Origin: Sulfurovum sp. TSL6
Lineage (GTDB): Bacteria; Campylobacterota; Campylobacteria; Campylobacterales; Sulfurovaceae
Assembly: GCF_019972115.1 (NCBI RefSeq)
Contig: NZ_BPFJ01000003.1
Coordinates: 62,001 to 126,000 of the forward strand
Reading direction: 5' to 3'
Length of the DNA: 64,000 nt
Shown one piece after another: positions 8,211-17,604 of the stretch. The notes below the pieces were generated by a model. The model was not told the origin of the DNA. It did no database searches and was given only the letters and a program-made list of their open reading frames with translations. Position 1 is the stretch's first letter. Each line of letters opens with the position of its first letter. The translations under genes and the position numbers were made by a program.

Positions 8211-8298
8211 TTCTGGCCACTTTATGCTATATTGAGATTATTATACACGAAATGGAACAAAATGGGTAACAGTAAAATAGAGTACAGTGTGATACGCA

Positions 8299-10302
8299 AT
8301 GCTACATATTAAAAAAACCGTATTTTTTGTAGTGACATTGAGTTTTCTGTGGGCAGAACATAACCATACAAATGCACTCATTCAAGAAGACTCTCCTTAT
8401 CTGCAGCAACATGCGCATAACCCTGTCAACTGGTATCCTTGGGGGAAGGAAGCGTTGGATAAGGCAAGAAAAGAAAATAAAATGATCTTTCTCTCTATAG
8501 GGTACAGTACCTGTCACTGGTGCCATGTGATGGAGGAAGAGAGCTTTACCTCCGATGCCGTGGCTGTATTGCTCAATGAGAGTTATGTATCCATTAAAGT
8601 AGACAGAGAAGAACTCTCTCAACTGGATAAAAAGTATCAAAGGCTTTATATGTCCGTACATGGGAAAAGAGGAGGATGGCCTTTGAGTGTTTTTATGTCC
8701 CCTGAAGCAGAAGTCTTTCATGTGGCTACCTATATTCCTAGAGACGGGTATGGTTCCATGGGTCTGATGAGTCTACTGCCATCCTTTACGAGACTGCAAA
8801 AAGAGAAGGCTGGGCAATTTCAGTTATTGGTTGAACAGCACAAACAAGCAGCATTAAGAGGGAACACCAAAGCACAGCTAAATGAGAAGTTGAATGCAGA
8901 CGTGATGGATAAAGCAGTCCGGGAGATCACTACAGAGTTTGATCCACAGAATGGAGGATTCGCTTTAAGGCCAAAGTTCCCCGAAGCATCCAAACTGGCT
9001 CTTTTGATAGATATCTATCAGTTAAGCGGGAACAAAAAAGCATTCTATATGGCACAGCTGACACTTAGGAAAATGGCTGAGGGAGGTATCTATGACCAGA
9101 TAGGCGGAGGATTTTTCCGTTATACCACGGACAGGCATTGGCAGATGCCTCATTTTGAGAAGATGCTTTATACCAATGCAGAACTACTTCCTGTCTATGT
9201 ACGTATGTATGAACTTACTACGGATCCCCTGTATCAAAAAATCGTCTATGAGACCATTGCACAAATGGAAAAGCATTTTATGCAAGAAGGTCTCTATCTT
9301 ACTGCCAGTGATGCGGACAGTAATGGAGAGGAGGGAGGGTATTTTATCTATGAGTATGCAGAAGTAAAAAAATACCTATTGACTCAAGGATGGGATCCCC
9401 GAGAGATAGAAGAGGTCTTGGCATACCTGGGGATAGAAGAAGACGGAAATATAGATGGAGATTTTTCCCATACACATATTACCGGTGACAAGGTGCCTTT
9501 GAGGCTGGAAGAAGTGAAAACATATTTAAGAGAGGTCCGCAGTAAAAGAACTTTCCCTTTTATAGACAGCAAGGTCATCACGGCATGGAATGCGATGATG
9601 ATCAAAGCACTTTTTGTCGCGTCAAGGCTTGATAGACAGTATCTGACTTTGGCTGAGCAGCGTTTAGATGCGCTTCTAAAAAAGATGAGCCCCCAAGGTA
9701 TACTGTATCATCAAACACTTCCAGGGAAAGCCCCTAAACAAGAAGGGTTGCTTGAAGACTATGCTTTTTTGATAGATGCTATGATAGAAGGGTATGAAAG
9801 GACATACAATAAAACATATCTTACCCTGCTCCAATCATTGACCAAAGAGGCCCTGGATAAGTTTTATAGAAAGAAGCAGTGGTACTTGAGTGATGACAGT
9901 ATACGTGCAGAGGCTGACTTTGATGACAGGTATTATACTTCTGCTTTAAGTGTCATGCTGGAAAACCTGGTCAGACTTGCTGGTCTTACCGAGGAACTCT
10001 CTTATGCCAAGATAGTCAAAGAGACCATTCAGAATACGGGCGCTGTATTGAAAAAATCACCGGCTAAAGCACCCAAACTGCTTCATGCCTTTTTACGTCT
10101 TAAAATGGGAGATGTGATCATCAAATCAAAGATAAAAAATTTGCAAAAAAGCAGAAAAGAGATAGATGCGATAGACTATCCTTTTATTTTAAGCAAATTT
10201 GAAGAGAGTGATAAGTATCTTGCCTGTAGAATAAACAGCTGTTTTGCCTATGATACAAACATCACAGCTTTGATAAACTATATAGAGAAGGAGCTAAAGT
10301 AA
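8299..10302 (+). CDS. Exported thioredoxin-domain protein of the DUF255/YyaL (spermatogenesis-associated 20-like) family
   Basis: This 667-residue protein begins with a probable signal sequence (first 19 residues, hydrophobic). A thioredoxin-like domain with the family hallmark PVNWYPWG and a CHWC redox motif near residue 73 follows, then a long alpha/alpha-toroid region resembling glycan-processing enzymes ([27 protein letters not shown]). The biochemical role of the family is not established. Other family members are usually cytosolic; a leader here would place it in the periplasm, where the CHWC pair could handle disulfides. It is 3 bases upstream of the DUF309 gene, so the two are likely co-transcribed. 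Confidence 0.85.
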   Translation: MLHIKKTVFFVVTLSFLWAEHNHTNALIQEDSPYLQQHAHNPVNWYPWGKEALDKARKENKMIFLSIGYSTCHWCHVMEEESFTSDAVAVLLNESYVSIKVDREELSQLDKKYQRLYMSVHGKRGGWPLSVFMSPEAEVFHVATYIPRDGYGSMGLMSLLPSFTRLQKEKAGQFQLLVEQHKQAALRGNTKAQLNEKLNADVMDKAVREITTEFDPQNGGFALRPKFPEASKLALLIDIYQLSGNKKAFYMAQLTLRKMAEGGIYDQIGGGFFRYTTDRHWQMPHFEKMLYTNAELLPVYVRMYELTTDPLYQKIVYETIAQMEKHFMQEGLYLTASDADSNGEEGGYFIYEYAEVKKYLLTQGWDPREIEEVLAYLGIEEDGNIDGDFSHTHITGDKVPLRLEEVKTYLREVRSKRTFPFIDSKVITAWNAMMIKALFVASRLDRQYLTLAEQRLDALLKKMSPQGILYHQTLPGKAPKQEGLLEDYAFLIDAMIEGYERTYNKTYLTLLQSLTKEALDKFYRKKQWYLSDDSIRAEADFDDRYYTSALSVMLENLVRLAGLTEELSYAKIVKETIQNTGAVLKKSPAKAPKLLHAFLRLKMGDVIIKSKIKNLQKSRKEIDAIDYPFILSKFEESDKYLACRINSCFAYDTNITALINYIEKELK

Positions 10303-10305
10303 AGT

Positions 10306-10668
10306 ATGCTAACAATGAATGATGATCTGGAAGGTGCGCTAAAAGCATATCTTGTATTACTTGATGAAGAAGAGTATTTTGAAGCACATGAGGTCCTGGA
10401 AGAGGCTTGGCATCCTTTGAGGCTCAGCGATCATCCATTGGCTAACCTCGCAAAGGGGTTGATCAATGGGGCTATTACGTTTGAGCATATCAAACGCAAT
10501 CGTAAAAACGTGAAAGACAAAGCACAGCGTGTCATAGCTTCTTATGAAAGACATAAACATTTGTGTACCGAGAGTATTGAACATGCAGAGCTTTTTAAGC
10601 AAGCCTGTCAAAAGATAGAAGCGCTGAAAGTAACACACGCTGGGGTGTTTGATGTTCTGGTATCATAG
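10306..10668 (+). CDS. DUF309 domain protein
   Basis: This 120-residue helical protein carries the DUF309 signature FEAHEVLEEAWHPLR (residues about 24-38) and a GLINGAITFEHIKR helix. The conserved His and Glu residues suggest a metal or small-ligand site, but no function is known for the family. It starts 3 bases after the DUF255 gene and overlaps the next gene by 17 bases, so it sits in the middle of a three-gene operon. Confidence 0.8.
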   Translation: MLTMNDDLEGALKAYLVLLDEEEYFEAHEVLEEAWHPLRLSDHPLANLAKGLINGAITFEHIKRNRKNVKDKAQRVIASYERHKHLCTESIEHAELFKQACQKIEALKVTHAGVFDVLVS

Positions 10669-11926
10669 CACCACCAAACATTCTTACAACTCTGTACGGA
10701 CCAATCCTAACAGGCTCTCCTGGGAAGATCAGCCCAGTACGTATAAAAACTATCCGGAACATTATAAAAAACGAAAGCTGGATCTGGAAAAAGAAGAAGA
10801 GAATTTCCTCTATCATATCGCAGGATTGACGGCAAAAAAAAGTTATCCAAGCGGAGAGTATTATCTGCGGATCAACCCTTCAGCAGGTGCTCTCTATCCC
10901 AACGAACTCTATTTTCAAACACGGGGTGTAGAGGGTATAGAAGATGGTATCTATCACTATGAAGTGCTTTCTTCCTCTTTGACACTGCTCCAACGCATTA
11001 CAGATGATGAAGGCTTGGAACCCTATTTTGGATACAAAACAGCGATGAAAGGGTATCTGTTCTTGGTCTCTGCCATTTATTATCGTTCTTCGTGGAAATA
11101 TAAGAACCGTGCATTCAGGTATTGCCTCTTGGATGCGGGACATCTTTTGGGCAGTATAGAAGCCTCAGCATTGCTCAAATCGAATGTGGTAGAAATGCGG
11201 TACGATATAGACAGAGAAAAGCTTAATCTCATGTTCGGATTTGAAGACAGAGAGTGGATGCTTGCAGGGTGCTCTATGGCGATACCTATAGAAGACCAAG
11301 ACGTATCGCCCATAGAGTTTTCACTTCCCTATGTGGATGGAAGCAGAACGTTTGAACCCAACCCGCTTATCGAGCAGGCGTACCATGAAACCATGCATTT
11401 GGAGTCTTGCAAGAGAGAAGTGAAGGCCCCCGAATTTACCTATTATACGGAAAAACTTCAAGAGACGCTTTTTAAACGTAGATCACAAAGAGGTTTCCAG
11501 GAAGGTGCTATTACGAAGGGGCAGTTCAATTATATTATGGAATCGGTACACCAGCCTGTCCTGAGTGACTGCGATGAAGAGGTCTCTGTTTACGTCGTCA
11601 TCAACCGGGTGCTTGACATGCCGTTGGGACTCTATAAAGAAGGCGAGTATCTGAAGTATGGAGACTTTGCCAGAAAAGCAGGGTATTTGAGTTTGGAACA
11701 GTATAGTCTTTCTATGCAGGGAGCAGTAGCCTTTTTCCTCACTTCCAAAGCGAAGAACTATCAGGCACTTTACCAGAAAGCCGGTATCATAGGACATAGA
11801 CTTTATGTGGCTTCACTCTATATGGGGATAGGGTGTTCGGGTATCGGTGCGTATTATGATGATGAGGTCAATGCATTTGTGGAGAACGATGAAATGGTAC
11901 TGTATGCTTTGGCGATAGGCAAATAA
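10652..11926 (+). CDS. SagB/ThcOx-family flavin dehydrogenase with two nitroreductase-like halves
   Basis: The protein (424 residues from ATG 10652; a TTG three bases earlier is possible) has the SagB/ThcOx opening WYHSTTKHSY. A first nitroreductase-like half has the NPSAGALYPNELYF and DGIYHYEV segments. A second half begins near residue 268 with FKRRSQRGFQ and ends with a GIGCSGIGAYYDDEV block. Such FMN enzymes oxidise azolines in ribosomal peptide natural products when paired with YcaO proteins. No YcaO or precursor peptide gene is visible here, so the substrate is unknown. It is the last gene of the DUF255-DUF309 operon. Confidence 0.8.
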   Translation: MFWYHSTTKHSYNSVRTNPNRLSWEDQPSTYKNYPEHYKKRKLDLEKEEENFLYHIAGLTAKKSYPSGEYYLRINPSAGALYPNELYFQTRGVEGIEDGIYHYEVLSSSLTLLQRITDDEGLEPYFGYKTAMKGYLFLVSAIYYRSSWKYKNRAFRYCLLDAGHLLGSIEASALLKSNVVEMRYDIDREKLNLMFGFEDREWMLAGCSMAIPIEDQDVSPIEFSLPYVDGSRTFEPNPLIEQAYHETMHLESCKREVKAPEFTYYTEKLQETLFKRRSQRGFQEGAITKGQFNYIMESVHQPVLSDCDEEVSVYVVINRVLDMPLGLYKEGEYLKYGDFARKAGYLSLEQYSLSMQGAVAFFLTSKAKNYQALYQKAGIIGHRLYVASLYMGIGCSGIGAYYDDEVNAFVENDEMVLYALAIGK

Positions 11927-11950
11927 GTCCTATGAGACTATTTAGTTTTT
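11921..11950. terminator. Terminator shared by the convergent SagB-like and yciH genes
   Basis: AAATAAGTC and GACTATTT pair with one bulge around a 6-base loop, followed by AGTTTTT on the plus strand. It spans the stop of the SagB-like gene and the last bases of the opposite gene. Confidence 0.6.
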
Positions 11951-12274
11951 AAACCGATACCCCAATGTTTCTAACTGTGTACGTAACAATGCAGGGATAT
12001 CCCCTTGAAACTCTAAACACTCGTCTTTGACAGTTCCACCGGTGCCAAGCTTTTTTTTAAGCGTTTTAAGCAGCGCCTGAAGATCTGTTGTTTTTAAATA
12101 AAAAGGTTTGACAATGGTGACCACTTTACCACGCCGTTTCTCTTTTGCAAAATGCAATTGATGTTTTTCGGGTGCTTTGATCTCTGTAGAGATTTTTTTA
12201 GTGGGCTTCTCTTTATTATCTGATGACCAGCCATCATCAAAATTTGCACCCATTTCAAATAGATTTTCTTTCAC
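11942..12274 (-). CDS. yciH: SUI1/eIF1-like translation factor, YciH-like
   Basis: A 110-residue protein whose C-terminal two thirds match the SUI1/eIF1 fold, with the KKLGTGGTVKD loop (near residue 75) and the ending LLRTQLETLGYRFKN. Bacterial YciH resembles eukaryotic eIF1 and affects start-site fidelity in some systems. The start is GTG at 12274, supported by AGGAG seven bases upstream; an in-frame ATG seven codons later has no such site. It is last in the leftward set yaaA, 32-aa peptide, yciH. Confidence 0.82.
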   Translation of the reverse strand: MKENLFEMGANFDDGWSSDNKEKPTKKISTEIKAPEKHQLHFAKEKRRGKVVTIVKPFYLKTTDLQALLKTLKKKLGTGGTVKDECLEFQGDIPALLRTQLETLGYRFKN

Positions 12275-12283
12275 TATTCACTC

Positions 12284-12382
12284 CTAATTATAATCTGTAT
12301 CAAAAAGTATGCCAAGCACTACCATGAGAACAAGCAAGAAAATAAAGACTTTGTAAAGTGTTGCATCACTAGGAAGTTTCAT
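12284..12382 (-). CDS. 32-residue single-pass membrane peptide
   Basis: A 33-codon frame from ATG 12382 to TAG 12284 encodes a short polar N-terminus, one hydrophobic helix (roughly residues 11-27, rich in Phe, Leu, Val), and an acidic tail FDTDYN. It begins 2 bases after the yaaA stop and ends 9 bases before the yciH start. GGATG precedes its ATG. It fits neatly inside an operon in the same direction, which supports a real gene. No function can be assigned. Confidence 0.6.
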   Translation of the reverse strand: MKLPSDATLYKVFIFLLVLMVVLGILFDTDYN

Positions 12383-12384
12383 CT

Positions 12385-13119
12385 TCATCCTATCTCATAA
12401 ATGATTTCAGTTTTATTCTTCTTTGTTTGGATCTCTTTGATGCTCAGTCCTTCTATGGGAAGTTTCATAAACGCTTCGAGGGTTTCTATCCCCGCTTTGG
12501 AAATCTCTCGCAGGACGATACCTCTATAGGCCTTTGCCCAATGGCTCACGACTTTCCCCTCTTTGATGAACTTGAGTGTGGTATAGGGTTTAGCGGGTTT
12601 GTAGAATTTATCATAAAAACCTGCACGCAGATCCAGTATCTCATCCTCAGCCAGGTATGCTTCCATAAGTGCTGCAGCGTGTTCATTGTAAAATTTCTCT
12701 GGCTTGATGTCGCCTACGGCTTCTCCCTGTTTGAGTTTATACTCAGGGATGAGATCAGAAGCACGGATGGGACCAAAGAGGTTTGAAAAGAGAATGACAT
12801 GGCTGTCTATATACTTTTGTGTCTCTCTATCCAGCTTTGCATAACCCAGGTAATCAAAAGCCACACCTGTATATCTTTGGATGGCTTTCATCGTGAGTTC
12901 ATGTATGATATCTTTTTTATGTGCAAGGATATCTGCTTCTTTTTTGAGACCAAACATTTTGGACAGTGTGGGTATGTCACCCTTTTGTAAAACATTGATA
13001 TAGGTATGCAAGAGTTTGGTTCTGTGAGGCAAGAGGGCTTCAAAGAGTAAAGTAGCAGGATTAAAAGAGTGTTCTCCTCCTGATTTTTTGGTTTCACTTG
13101 GTGCCAATAGTATTTTCAT
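12385..13119 (-). CDS. yaaA: YaaA/DUF328 family peroxide-stress protein
   Basis: This 244-residue protein has the family start MKILLAPSETK. Later segments such as FSNLFGPIRASDLIPEYKL and the DLRAGFYDKFY region are also typical. In E. coli YaaA lowers free iron during peroxide stress, and the fold has a DNA-binding cleft. Length is normal (about 250). It heads a leftward operon with the 32-residue membrane peptide and yciH. Confidence 0.88.
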   Translation of the reverse strand: MKILLAPSETKKSGGEHSFNPATLLFEALLPHRTKLLHTYINVLQKGDIPTLSKMFGLKKEADILAHKKDIIHELTMKAIQRYTGVAFDYLGYAKLDRETQKYIDSHVILFSNLFGPIRASDLIPEYKLKQGEAVGDIKPEKFYNEHAAALMEAYLAEDEILDLRAGFYDKFYKPAKPYTTLKFIKEGKVVSHWAKAYRGIVLREISKAGIETLEAFMKLPIEGLSIKEIQTKKNKTEIIYEIG

Positions 13120-13208
13120 TAATAGTGCCTCTATTTTTCATTTTATGTGGATGTATTCTATAGAAATTACCTAAAAAAGAGAAATTTTTATCAATTTGTC
13201 CAAAACCC

Positions 13209-13237
13209 TTGACATTAAAAACTTTTTTGTCTATAAT
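13209..13237 (+). promoter_or_regulatory. Consensus sigma-70 promoter for the tRNA cluster
   Basis: TTGACA (13209-13214), a 17-base spacer, then TATAAT (13232-13237), 38 bases upstream of the first tRNA. It is the closest match to the full consensus in the window, as expected for stable RNA. Confidence 0.85.
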
Positions 13238-13275
13238 TCCCGTCCATTTTAAGTGTAACCGCTTTTAATGATGGT

Positions 13276-13352
13276 GCTGGTGTAGCTCAGTTGGCTAGAG
13301 CAGCTGATTTGTAATCAGCAGGTCGGGGGTTCGAGTCCCTTCACCAGCTCCA
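13276..13352 (+). tRNA. tRNA-Thr (anticodon TGT)
   Basis: Acceptor arms GCTGGTG/CACCAGC pair, the TTCGAGTC T-loop is present, and the anticodon loop in CTGATTTGTAATCAG gives TGT. The CCA end is encoded. Confidence 0.95.
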
Positions 13353-13402
13353 TGAAAGAAATATAATTATCAGTGTTTGACCAGTAAAGATTTAAACATT
13401 AA

Positions 13403-13487
<85 letters not shown>

Positions 13488-13509
13488 TATGTTAAATCGC
13501 ATAAAAGAT

Positions 13510-13585
13510 GCGGGCGTAGCTCAGTGGCTAGAGTTCCTGCCTTCCAAGCAGGCTGTCGAGGGTTCGAATCCCTTCGCCCGCTCCA
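13510..13585 (+). tRNA. tRNA-Gly (anticodon TCC)
   Basis: Acceptor arms GCGGGCG/CGCCCGC pair. The anticodon stem-loop CCTGCCTTCCAAGCAGG gives TCC. CCA is encoded. Confidence 0.95.
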
Positions 13586-13704
13586 TAAACTGGGAGCTGT
13601 GTGAATTATGTATTTAACACACTAATAACTTCACATGTAAAAGCTTTCCTTTTTTATTCATTTATGACTTTAACGCACAAATATTAATTATATACAATTG
13701 AGTT

Positions 13705-13779
<75 letters not shown>

Positions 13780-13792
13780 CTCTCCATGATAG

Positions 13793-13834
13793 TATGGACA
13801 AAAGTATTACATCTTTGTAATAGTTCTGTCCATA
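13793..13834 (+). terminator. Long stem-loop between tRNA-Thr and tuf
   Basis: TATGGACA/TGTCCATA form the outer stem and TATTAC/GTAATA the inner stem. No U-tract follows. It may end the tRNA transcript, guide 3' processing, or act as a tuf leader element. Confidence 0.45.
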
Positions 13835-13861
13835 TAGGTATGGGGTCTAAGAAAATTTAGG

Positions 13862-13867
13862 TATAAT
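13862..13867 (+). promoter_or_regulatory. -10 element for tuf
   Basis: TATAAT in AGGTATAATACTG, 35 bases upstream of the tuf ATG, with TAGGAG as ribosome-binding site. Confidence 0.6.
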
Positions 13868-13902
13868 ACTGCCTTTAAATCATTTTACGCTAGGAGAATA
13901 GC

Positions 13903-15111
13903 ATGGCTAAAGAAAAATTCGAACGAACAAAACCGCATGTAAATATCGGTACTATCGGTCACGTTGACCACGGAAAAACTACATTGACAGCTGCGATCAC
14001 AATGTGTCTAGGACTTAAAACTGGTGCTGCTACAATGGATTATGATCAAATTGATAATGCTCCAGAAGAGAGAGAAAGAGGAATTACAATTGCTACTTCT
14101 CACGTAGAGTATGAAACAGAAACTAGACACTACGCTCACGTAGACTGTCCAGGTCACGCGGACTACGTTAAAAACATGATTACTGGTGCTGCTCAAATGG
14201 ACGGTGCTATTCTTGTTATTGCTGCGACTGATGGTCCAATGGCACAAACTAGAGAGCACATCCTTCTTTCTAAGCAAGTAGGTGTTCCATATATCGTTGT
14301 ATTCTTGAATAAAGAAGACCAACTTGATGATGAAGATAAAGAAGAGATGTTAGAACTTGTAGAGATGGAAGTACGTGAACTTCTTTCTGAGTATGACTTC
14401 CCAGGTGACGATACTCCAATCGTAGCTGGTTCTGCATTTAAAGCACTTGAAGAAGCTAAAGCTGGTACAGCTGGTGAGTGGTCTGAAAAGATCTATGCAC
14501 TTATGGATGAAGTAGATGCATATATCCCTGAGCCAGTAAGAGAAACTGATAAAGATTTCCTAATGGCAATCGAAGATATCTTTACTATCCAAGGTCGTGG
14601 TACTGTTGTAACTGGTAAAGTTGACAGAGGTACTGTATGTGTTGGTAACGAAGTTGAGATCGTTGGTCTTAAAGATACACAAAAAACAACTGTTACTGGT
14701 GTTGAAATGTTCCGTAAAGAGATGGATTGTGGTGAAGCTGGTGATAACTGTGGTGTTCTTATCCGTGGTATCGATAAAGAAGCTGTGCAAAGAGGTATGG
14801 TTCTTTGTAAGCCAGGATCAATCACTCCACATACTGCATTTGAAGCTGAAATTTATGTTCTTACTAAAGAAGAAGGTGGTAGACACACTCCATTCTTTAA
14901 CAACTATAGACCACAGTTCTACGTTCGTACAACAGACGTAACAGGTTCAGTTCAACTTCAAGAAGGTACTGAAATGGTTATGCCAGGAGACAACGTTAAA
15001 ATTAACGTTGAACTTATCGCACCTGTTGCACTTGATGAAGGTACTAAGTTTGCTATCCGTGAAGGTGGTAGAACAGTTGGTGCCGGTGTTGTTTCTAAGA
15101 TTATTGCTTAA
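13903..15111 (+). CDS. tuf: Elongation factor Tu
   Basis: This 402-residue GTPase delivers aminoacyl-tRNA to the ribosome. The G1 motif is GHVDHGKTT (about residues 19-27), G3 is DCPGHAD and G4 is NKED. The beta-barrel domains follow, ending in [11 protein letters not shown]. Codon use is strongly biased, as for very highly expressed genes (repeated GGT, GAA and CTT). It stands between the tRNA cluster and rpmG, the order usual in epsilonproteobacteria. No second tuf is visible in the window. Confidence 0.98.
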   Translation: MAKEKFERTKPHVNIGTIGHVDHGKTTLTAAITMCLGLKTGAATMDYDQIDNAPEERERGITIATSHVEYETETRHYAHVDCPGHADYVKNMITGAAQMDGAILVIAATDGPMAQTREHILLSKQVGVPYIVVFLNKEDQLDDEDKEEMLELVEMEVRELLSEYDFPGDDTPIVAGSAFKALEEAKAGTAGEWSEKIYALMDEVDAYIPEPVRETDKDFLMAIEDIFTIQGRGTVVTGKVDRGTVCVGNEVEIVGLKDTQKTTVTGVEMFRKEMDCGEAGDNCGVLIRGIDKEAVQRGMVLCKPGSITPHTAFEAEIYVLTKEEGGRHTPFFNNYRPQFYVRTTDVTGSVQLQEGTEMVMPGDNVKINVELIAPVALDEGTKFAIREGGRTVGAGVVSKIIA

Positions 15112-15162
15112 TAACACACTGCAGGAGGCTTGCCTCTTGCGCACTTATCATAGGAGATAACA

Positions 15163-15315
15163 ATGAGAGAAACAGTTCACTTAGGTTGTGAGAAATGTAC
15201 AAGACGTAACTATCACACCAATAAAAACAAAAAAACGACAACAGAAAAACTTGCTCTTAAAAAGTATTGTAAATGGTGTAAATGCCATACAGTACACAAA
15301 GAGATGAAACTGTAA
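15163..15315 (+). CDS. rpmG: 50S ribosomal protein L33
   Basis: A 50-residue protein beginning [12 protein letters not shown], with two CxxC pairs (CEKC near residue 9 and CKWC near residue 36). This is the zinc-binding form of L33. ATG 15163 follows TAGGAGATAACA. It lies between tuf and tRNA-Trp/secE, the conserved position. It is too short for many gene-calling cutoffs. Confidence 0.95.
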   Translation: MRETVHLGCEKCTRRNYHTNKNKKTTTEKLALKKYCKWCKCHTVHKEMKL

Positions 15316-15365
15316 TCGGAGACTTTTGTTAGATACTATCGGGCTTTGCCCATAGTATTATTTCT

Positions 15366-15441
15366 AGGCCAATAGCTCAGTTGGTAGAGCACTGGTCTCC
15401 AAAACCAGGTGCCGGGGGTTCGAGTCCCTCTTGGCCTGCCA
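15366..15441 (+). tRNA. tRNA-Trp (anticodon CCA)
   Basis: Acceptor arms AGGCCAA/TTGGCCT pair. The anticodon stem-loop CTGGTCTCCAAAACCAG gives CCA. The CCA end is encoded. It lies between rpmG and secE, its usual position in this lineage. Confidence 0.95.
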
Positions 15442-15459
15442 CAAGTAAAGGTAATATAT

Positions 15460-15639
15460 ATGGGAAAAATTTCAACATTTATAGCACACGCGAGAGCGGA
15501 GATTCATAAAGTTATATTTCCAACAAAAGTACAAGTAAGACAAGCATTTTTAGCAGTTGTTCTGGTAGTAACTGTAATATCAATATTTTTAGCGTTGGTT
15601 GACTTTTTAATGTCATCAATCGTATCATCAGTTTTATAG
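15460..15639 (+). CDS. secE: Preprotein translocase subunit SecE
   Basis: A 59-residue protein with an amphipathic helix (IAHARAEIHKVIFPTKVQV) and one membrane segment (about residues 31-52). This is the minimal one-pass SecE. It clamps SecY in the inner membrane. ATG 15460 is chosen because the in-frame codons upstream belong to tRNA-Trp. GTAAAGGTAA precedes the start. nusG follows 8 bases later. Confidence 0.95.
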   Translation: MGKISTFIAHARAEIHKVIFPTKVQVRQAFLAVVLVVTVISIFLALVDFLMSSIVSSVL

Positions 15640-15647
15640 GATAGACA

Positions 15648-16178
15648 ATGGCTTATCAATGGTATGCAATTCAAACATATTCAGGTTCGGAACAAGCTGT
15701 AAAAAGAGCGATCGAGCAACTTGTCAAAGATCATGGAATTGAAGATAAACTTGAACGTATCGTCGTTCCAACAGAAGAAGTGATTGAAGTTAAAAATGGC
15801 GTGAAAAAGATTACTGAAAGAACATTGTATTCTGGGTATGCTTTCGCACATATAGACCTGGATACTGATCTCTGGCATAAGATACAATCTTTGCCAAGAG
15901 TATCTAGATTTATCGGTGAACAAAAGACACCTACTGCACTTTCAGAGGCAGATATCAAAGTGATTTTAGACAAAATGGAGCAAAAAGCTGCACCAAGACC
16001 TAAAGTTGATTTTGAAACAGGCGAAATGGTCCGTATTGTTGATGGTCCGTTTGCAAACTTTACAGGCATGGTTGAAGAGTATGATCTAGACCATGGAAAG
16101 TTAAAGTTGAATGTTTCAATCTTTGGTAGAAACACACCGGTTGAAATACTCTACACACAAGTAGAAAAAATACTATAA
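15648..16178 (+). CDS. nusG: Transcription termination/antitermination factor NusG
   Basis: This 176-residue protein starts with the NGN domain (WYAIQTYSGSEQAVKRAI) and ends in a KOW domain (GEMVRIVDGPFANFTGMVEEYD). NusG binds the RNA polymerase clamp and links it to Rho or to ribosomal protein S10. The gene sits between secE and rplK, as in nearly all bacteria. Confidence 0.97.
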   Translation: MAYQWYAIQTYSGSEQAVKRAIEQLVKDHGIEDKLERIVVPTEEVIEVKNGVKKITERTLYSGYAFAHIDLDTDLWHKIQSLPRVSRFIGEQKTPTALSEADIKVILDKMEQKAAPRPKVDFETGEMVRIVDGPFANFTGMVEEYDLDHGKLKLNVSIFGRNTPVEILYTQVEKIL

Positions 16179-16212
16179 GACTTAACGGTCAAATCAAACA
16201 AAGGAAGAACAG

Positions 16213-16638
16213 ATGGCAAAAAAGATAACTGAAAAGTTCAAAATGATGATCCCAGCTGGATCAGCAAATCCATCACCACCAGTAGGTCCTGCACTTGGAC
16301 AACGTGGTGTAAACATTATGGAGTTTTGTAAAGCTTTTAATGAAAAAACAAAAGATAAAATGGGGTTCAATATCCCTGTGATCGTTACAGTATATGCAGA
16401 TAGAAGTTTTACATTTGAAACAAAACAACCACCTGCAAGTGACCTTATCAAAAAAGCAGCAAACATTAAAAAAGGTACAGATAATCCACTTCTTAATAAA
16501 GTTGGAACTATCACTAAAGCAAAACTTGATGAAATTATCGATCAGAAAATTGTTGATCTTAACACGAATGACAGAGAAATGGCAGCGAACATTATTGCTG
16601 GTTCTTGTAGAAGTATGGGTGTTGAAATCGTAGACTAG
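16213..16638 (+). CDS. rplK: 50S ribosomal protein L11
   Basis: A 141-residue protein with the L11 hallmarks [17 protein letters not shown] and the C-terminal RNA-binding domain ending [14 protein letters not shown]11 forms the base of the GTPase-associated centre and binds 23S rRNA. It precedes rplA, with which it is usually co-transcribed. Confidence 0.98.
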   Translation: MAKKITEKFKMMIPAGSANPSPPVGPALGQRGVNIMEFCKAFNEKTKDKMGFNIPVIVTVYADRSFTFETKQPPASDLIKKAANIKKGTDNPLLNKVGTITKAKLDEIIDQKIVDLNTNDREMAANIIAGSCRSMGVEIVD

Positions 16639-16703
16639 TCTTTTTTTAAGATAATCATAACCACATGATTTTAAATGTGGGAGCATATAAAGCGGAGAAT
16701 AAA

Positions 16704-17408
16704 ATGGCAAAAAAACCAAGTAAAAGAAGAGAAGCACTACTTAAAATAGTAGATGCGACGAAAACATATAGTGTTGATGAAGCAATGACTACACTTAAAA
16801 ACCTTAAATCAGCAAAATTTGATGAAACTGTAGAAGTGGCACTTAACTTAAATGTTGATCCAAGACATGCAGATCAAATGGTGAGAGGATCAGTTGTTCT
16901 TCCTAATGGAACTGGTAAAACAGTAAGAGTAGCAGTATTTGCAAAAGACGCTAAAGCGGATGAAGCTAAAGCAGCAGGTGCAGATTTGGTAGGTTCTACA
17001 GATCTTATCGAATCAATTCAGGCAGGTAATATCGATTTTGATATCGTAATTTCAACACCTGATATGATGGGTGTTCTTGGTAAAGTAGCAAGAATCCTTG
17101 GACCAAAAGGTCTTATGCCTAATCCTAAGACTGGTACAGTCACTATGGATGTTGCTAAAGCAGTTGAAAATGCTAAAGGTGGACAAGTTAACTTTAGAGT
17201 AGATAAAAAAGGTAACATCCATGCTGGTATTGGTAAAGTTTCTTTTTCAGAAGAGCAAATCAAAGAAAACTTTGTAACACTTCTTGAAACGATCAATAAA
17301 GCAAAACCTGCTTCGGCAAAAGGTAGATTTATCACAAATGGTGCGATTTCACTCACTATGAGTCCTTCAATCACACTTGATACTACTGAATTAATGGATA
17401 TAAAATAA
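16704..17408 (+). CDS. rplA: 50S ribosomal protein L1
   Basis: The 234-residue L1 begins [16 protein letters not shown] 16704 is preferred over an in-frame ATG 13 codons earlier, because GCGGAGAATAAA precedes it and it gives the standard length. The conserved [11 protein letters not shown] loop is present near residue 132. L1 forms the mobile stalk at the ribosomal E site and in many bacteria represses its own operon by binding the rplK leader. Confidence 0.97.
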   Translation: MAKKPSKRREALLKIVDATKTYSVDEAMTTLKNLKSAKFDETVEVALNLNVDPRHADQMVRGSVVLPNGTGKTVRVAVFAKDAKADEAKAAGADLVGSTDLIESIQAGNIDFDIVISTPDMMGVLGKVARILGPKGLMPNPKTGTVTMDVAKAVENAKGGQVNFRVDKKGNIHAGIGKVSFSEEQIKENFVTLLETINKAKPASAKGRFITNGAISLTMSPSITLDTTELMDIK

Positions 17409-17416
17409 TTCATTGA

Positions 17417-17481
17417 TAAAGAGGGCCTATGCTCTCTTTATATTGTCTTCAAACAAAAATTAATCGTTTAGTTTTTGTTTG
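17417..17481 (+). promoter_or_regulatory. Hairpins in the rplA-rplJ gap, candidate L10 leader
   Basis: Two stems lie in the 196-base gap: AAAGAG/CTCTTT (17418-17439) and a perfect CAAACAAAAA/TTTTTGTTTG (17450-17481). A purine-rich stretch, AGAGGGGCGAAAGC, follows near 17521. L10-L12 autoregulation acts in such leaders in many bacteria. The assignment here is by position. Confidence 0.45.
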
Positions 17482-17604
17482 AGGGTAATTTTTACCACTC
17501 AGTAATCTTAGATCAAAGATAAGAGGGGCGAAAGCTTAATTAATATATTTGAAAGAATATATGGTCCTTTATGGAACCCTTTTAGAGATCGGAAGGAGAA
17601 TTAT

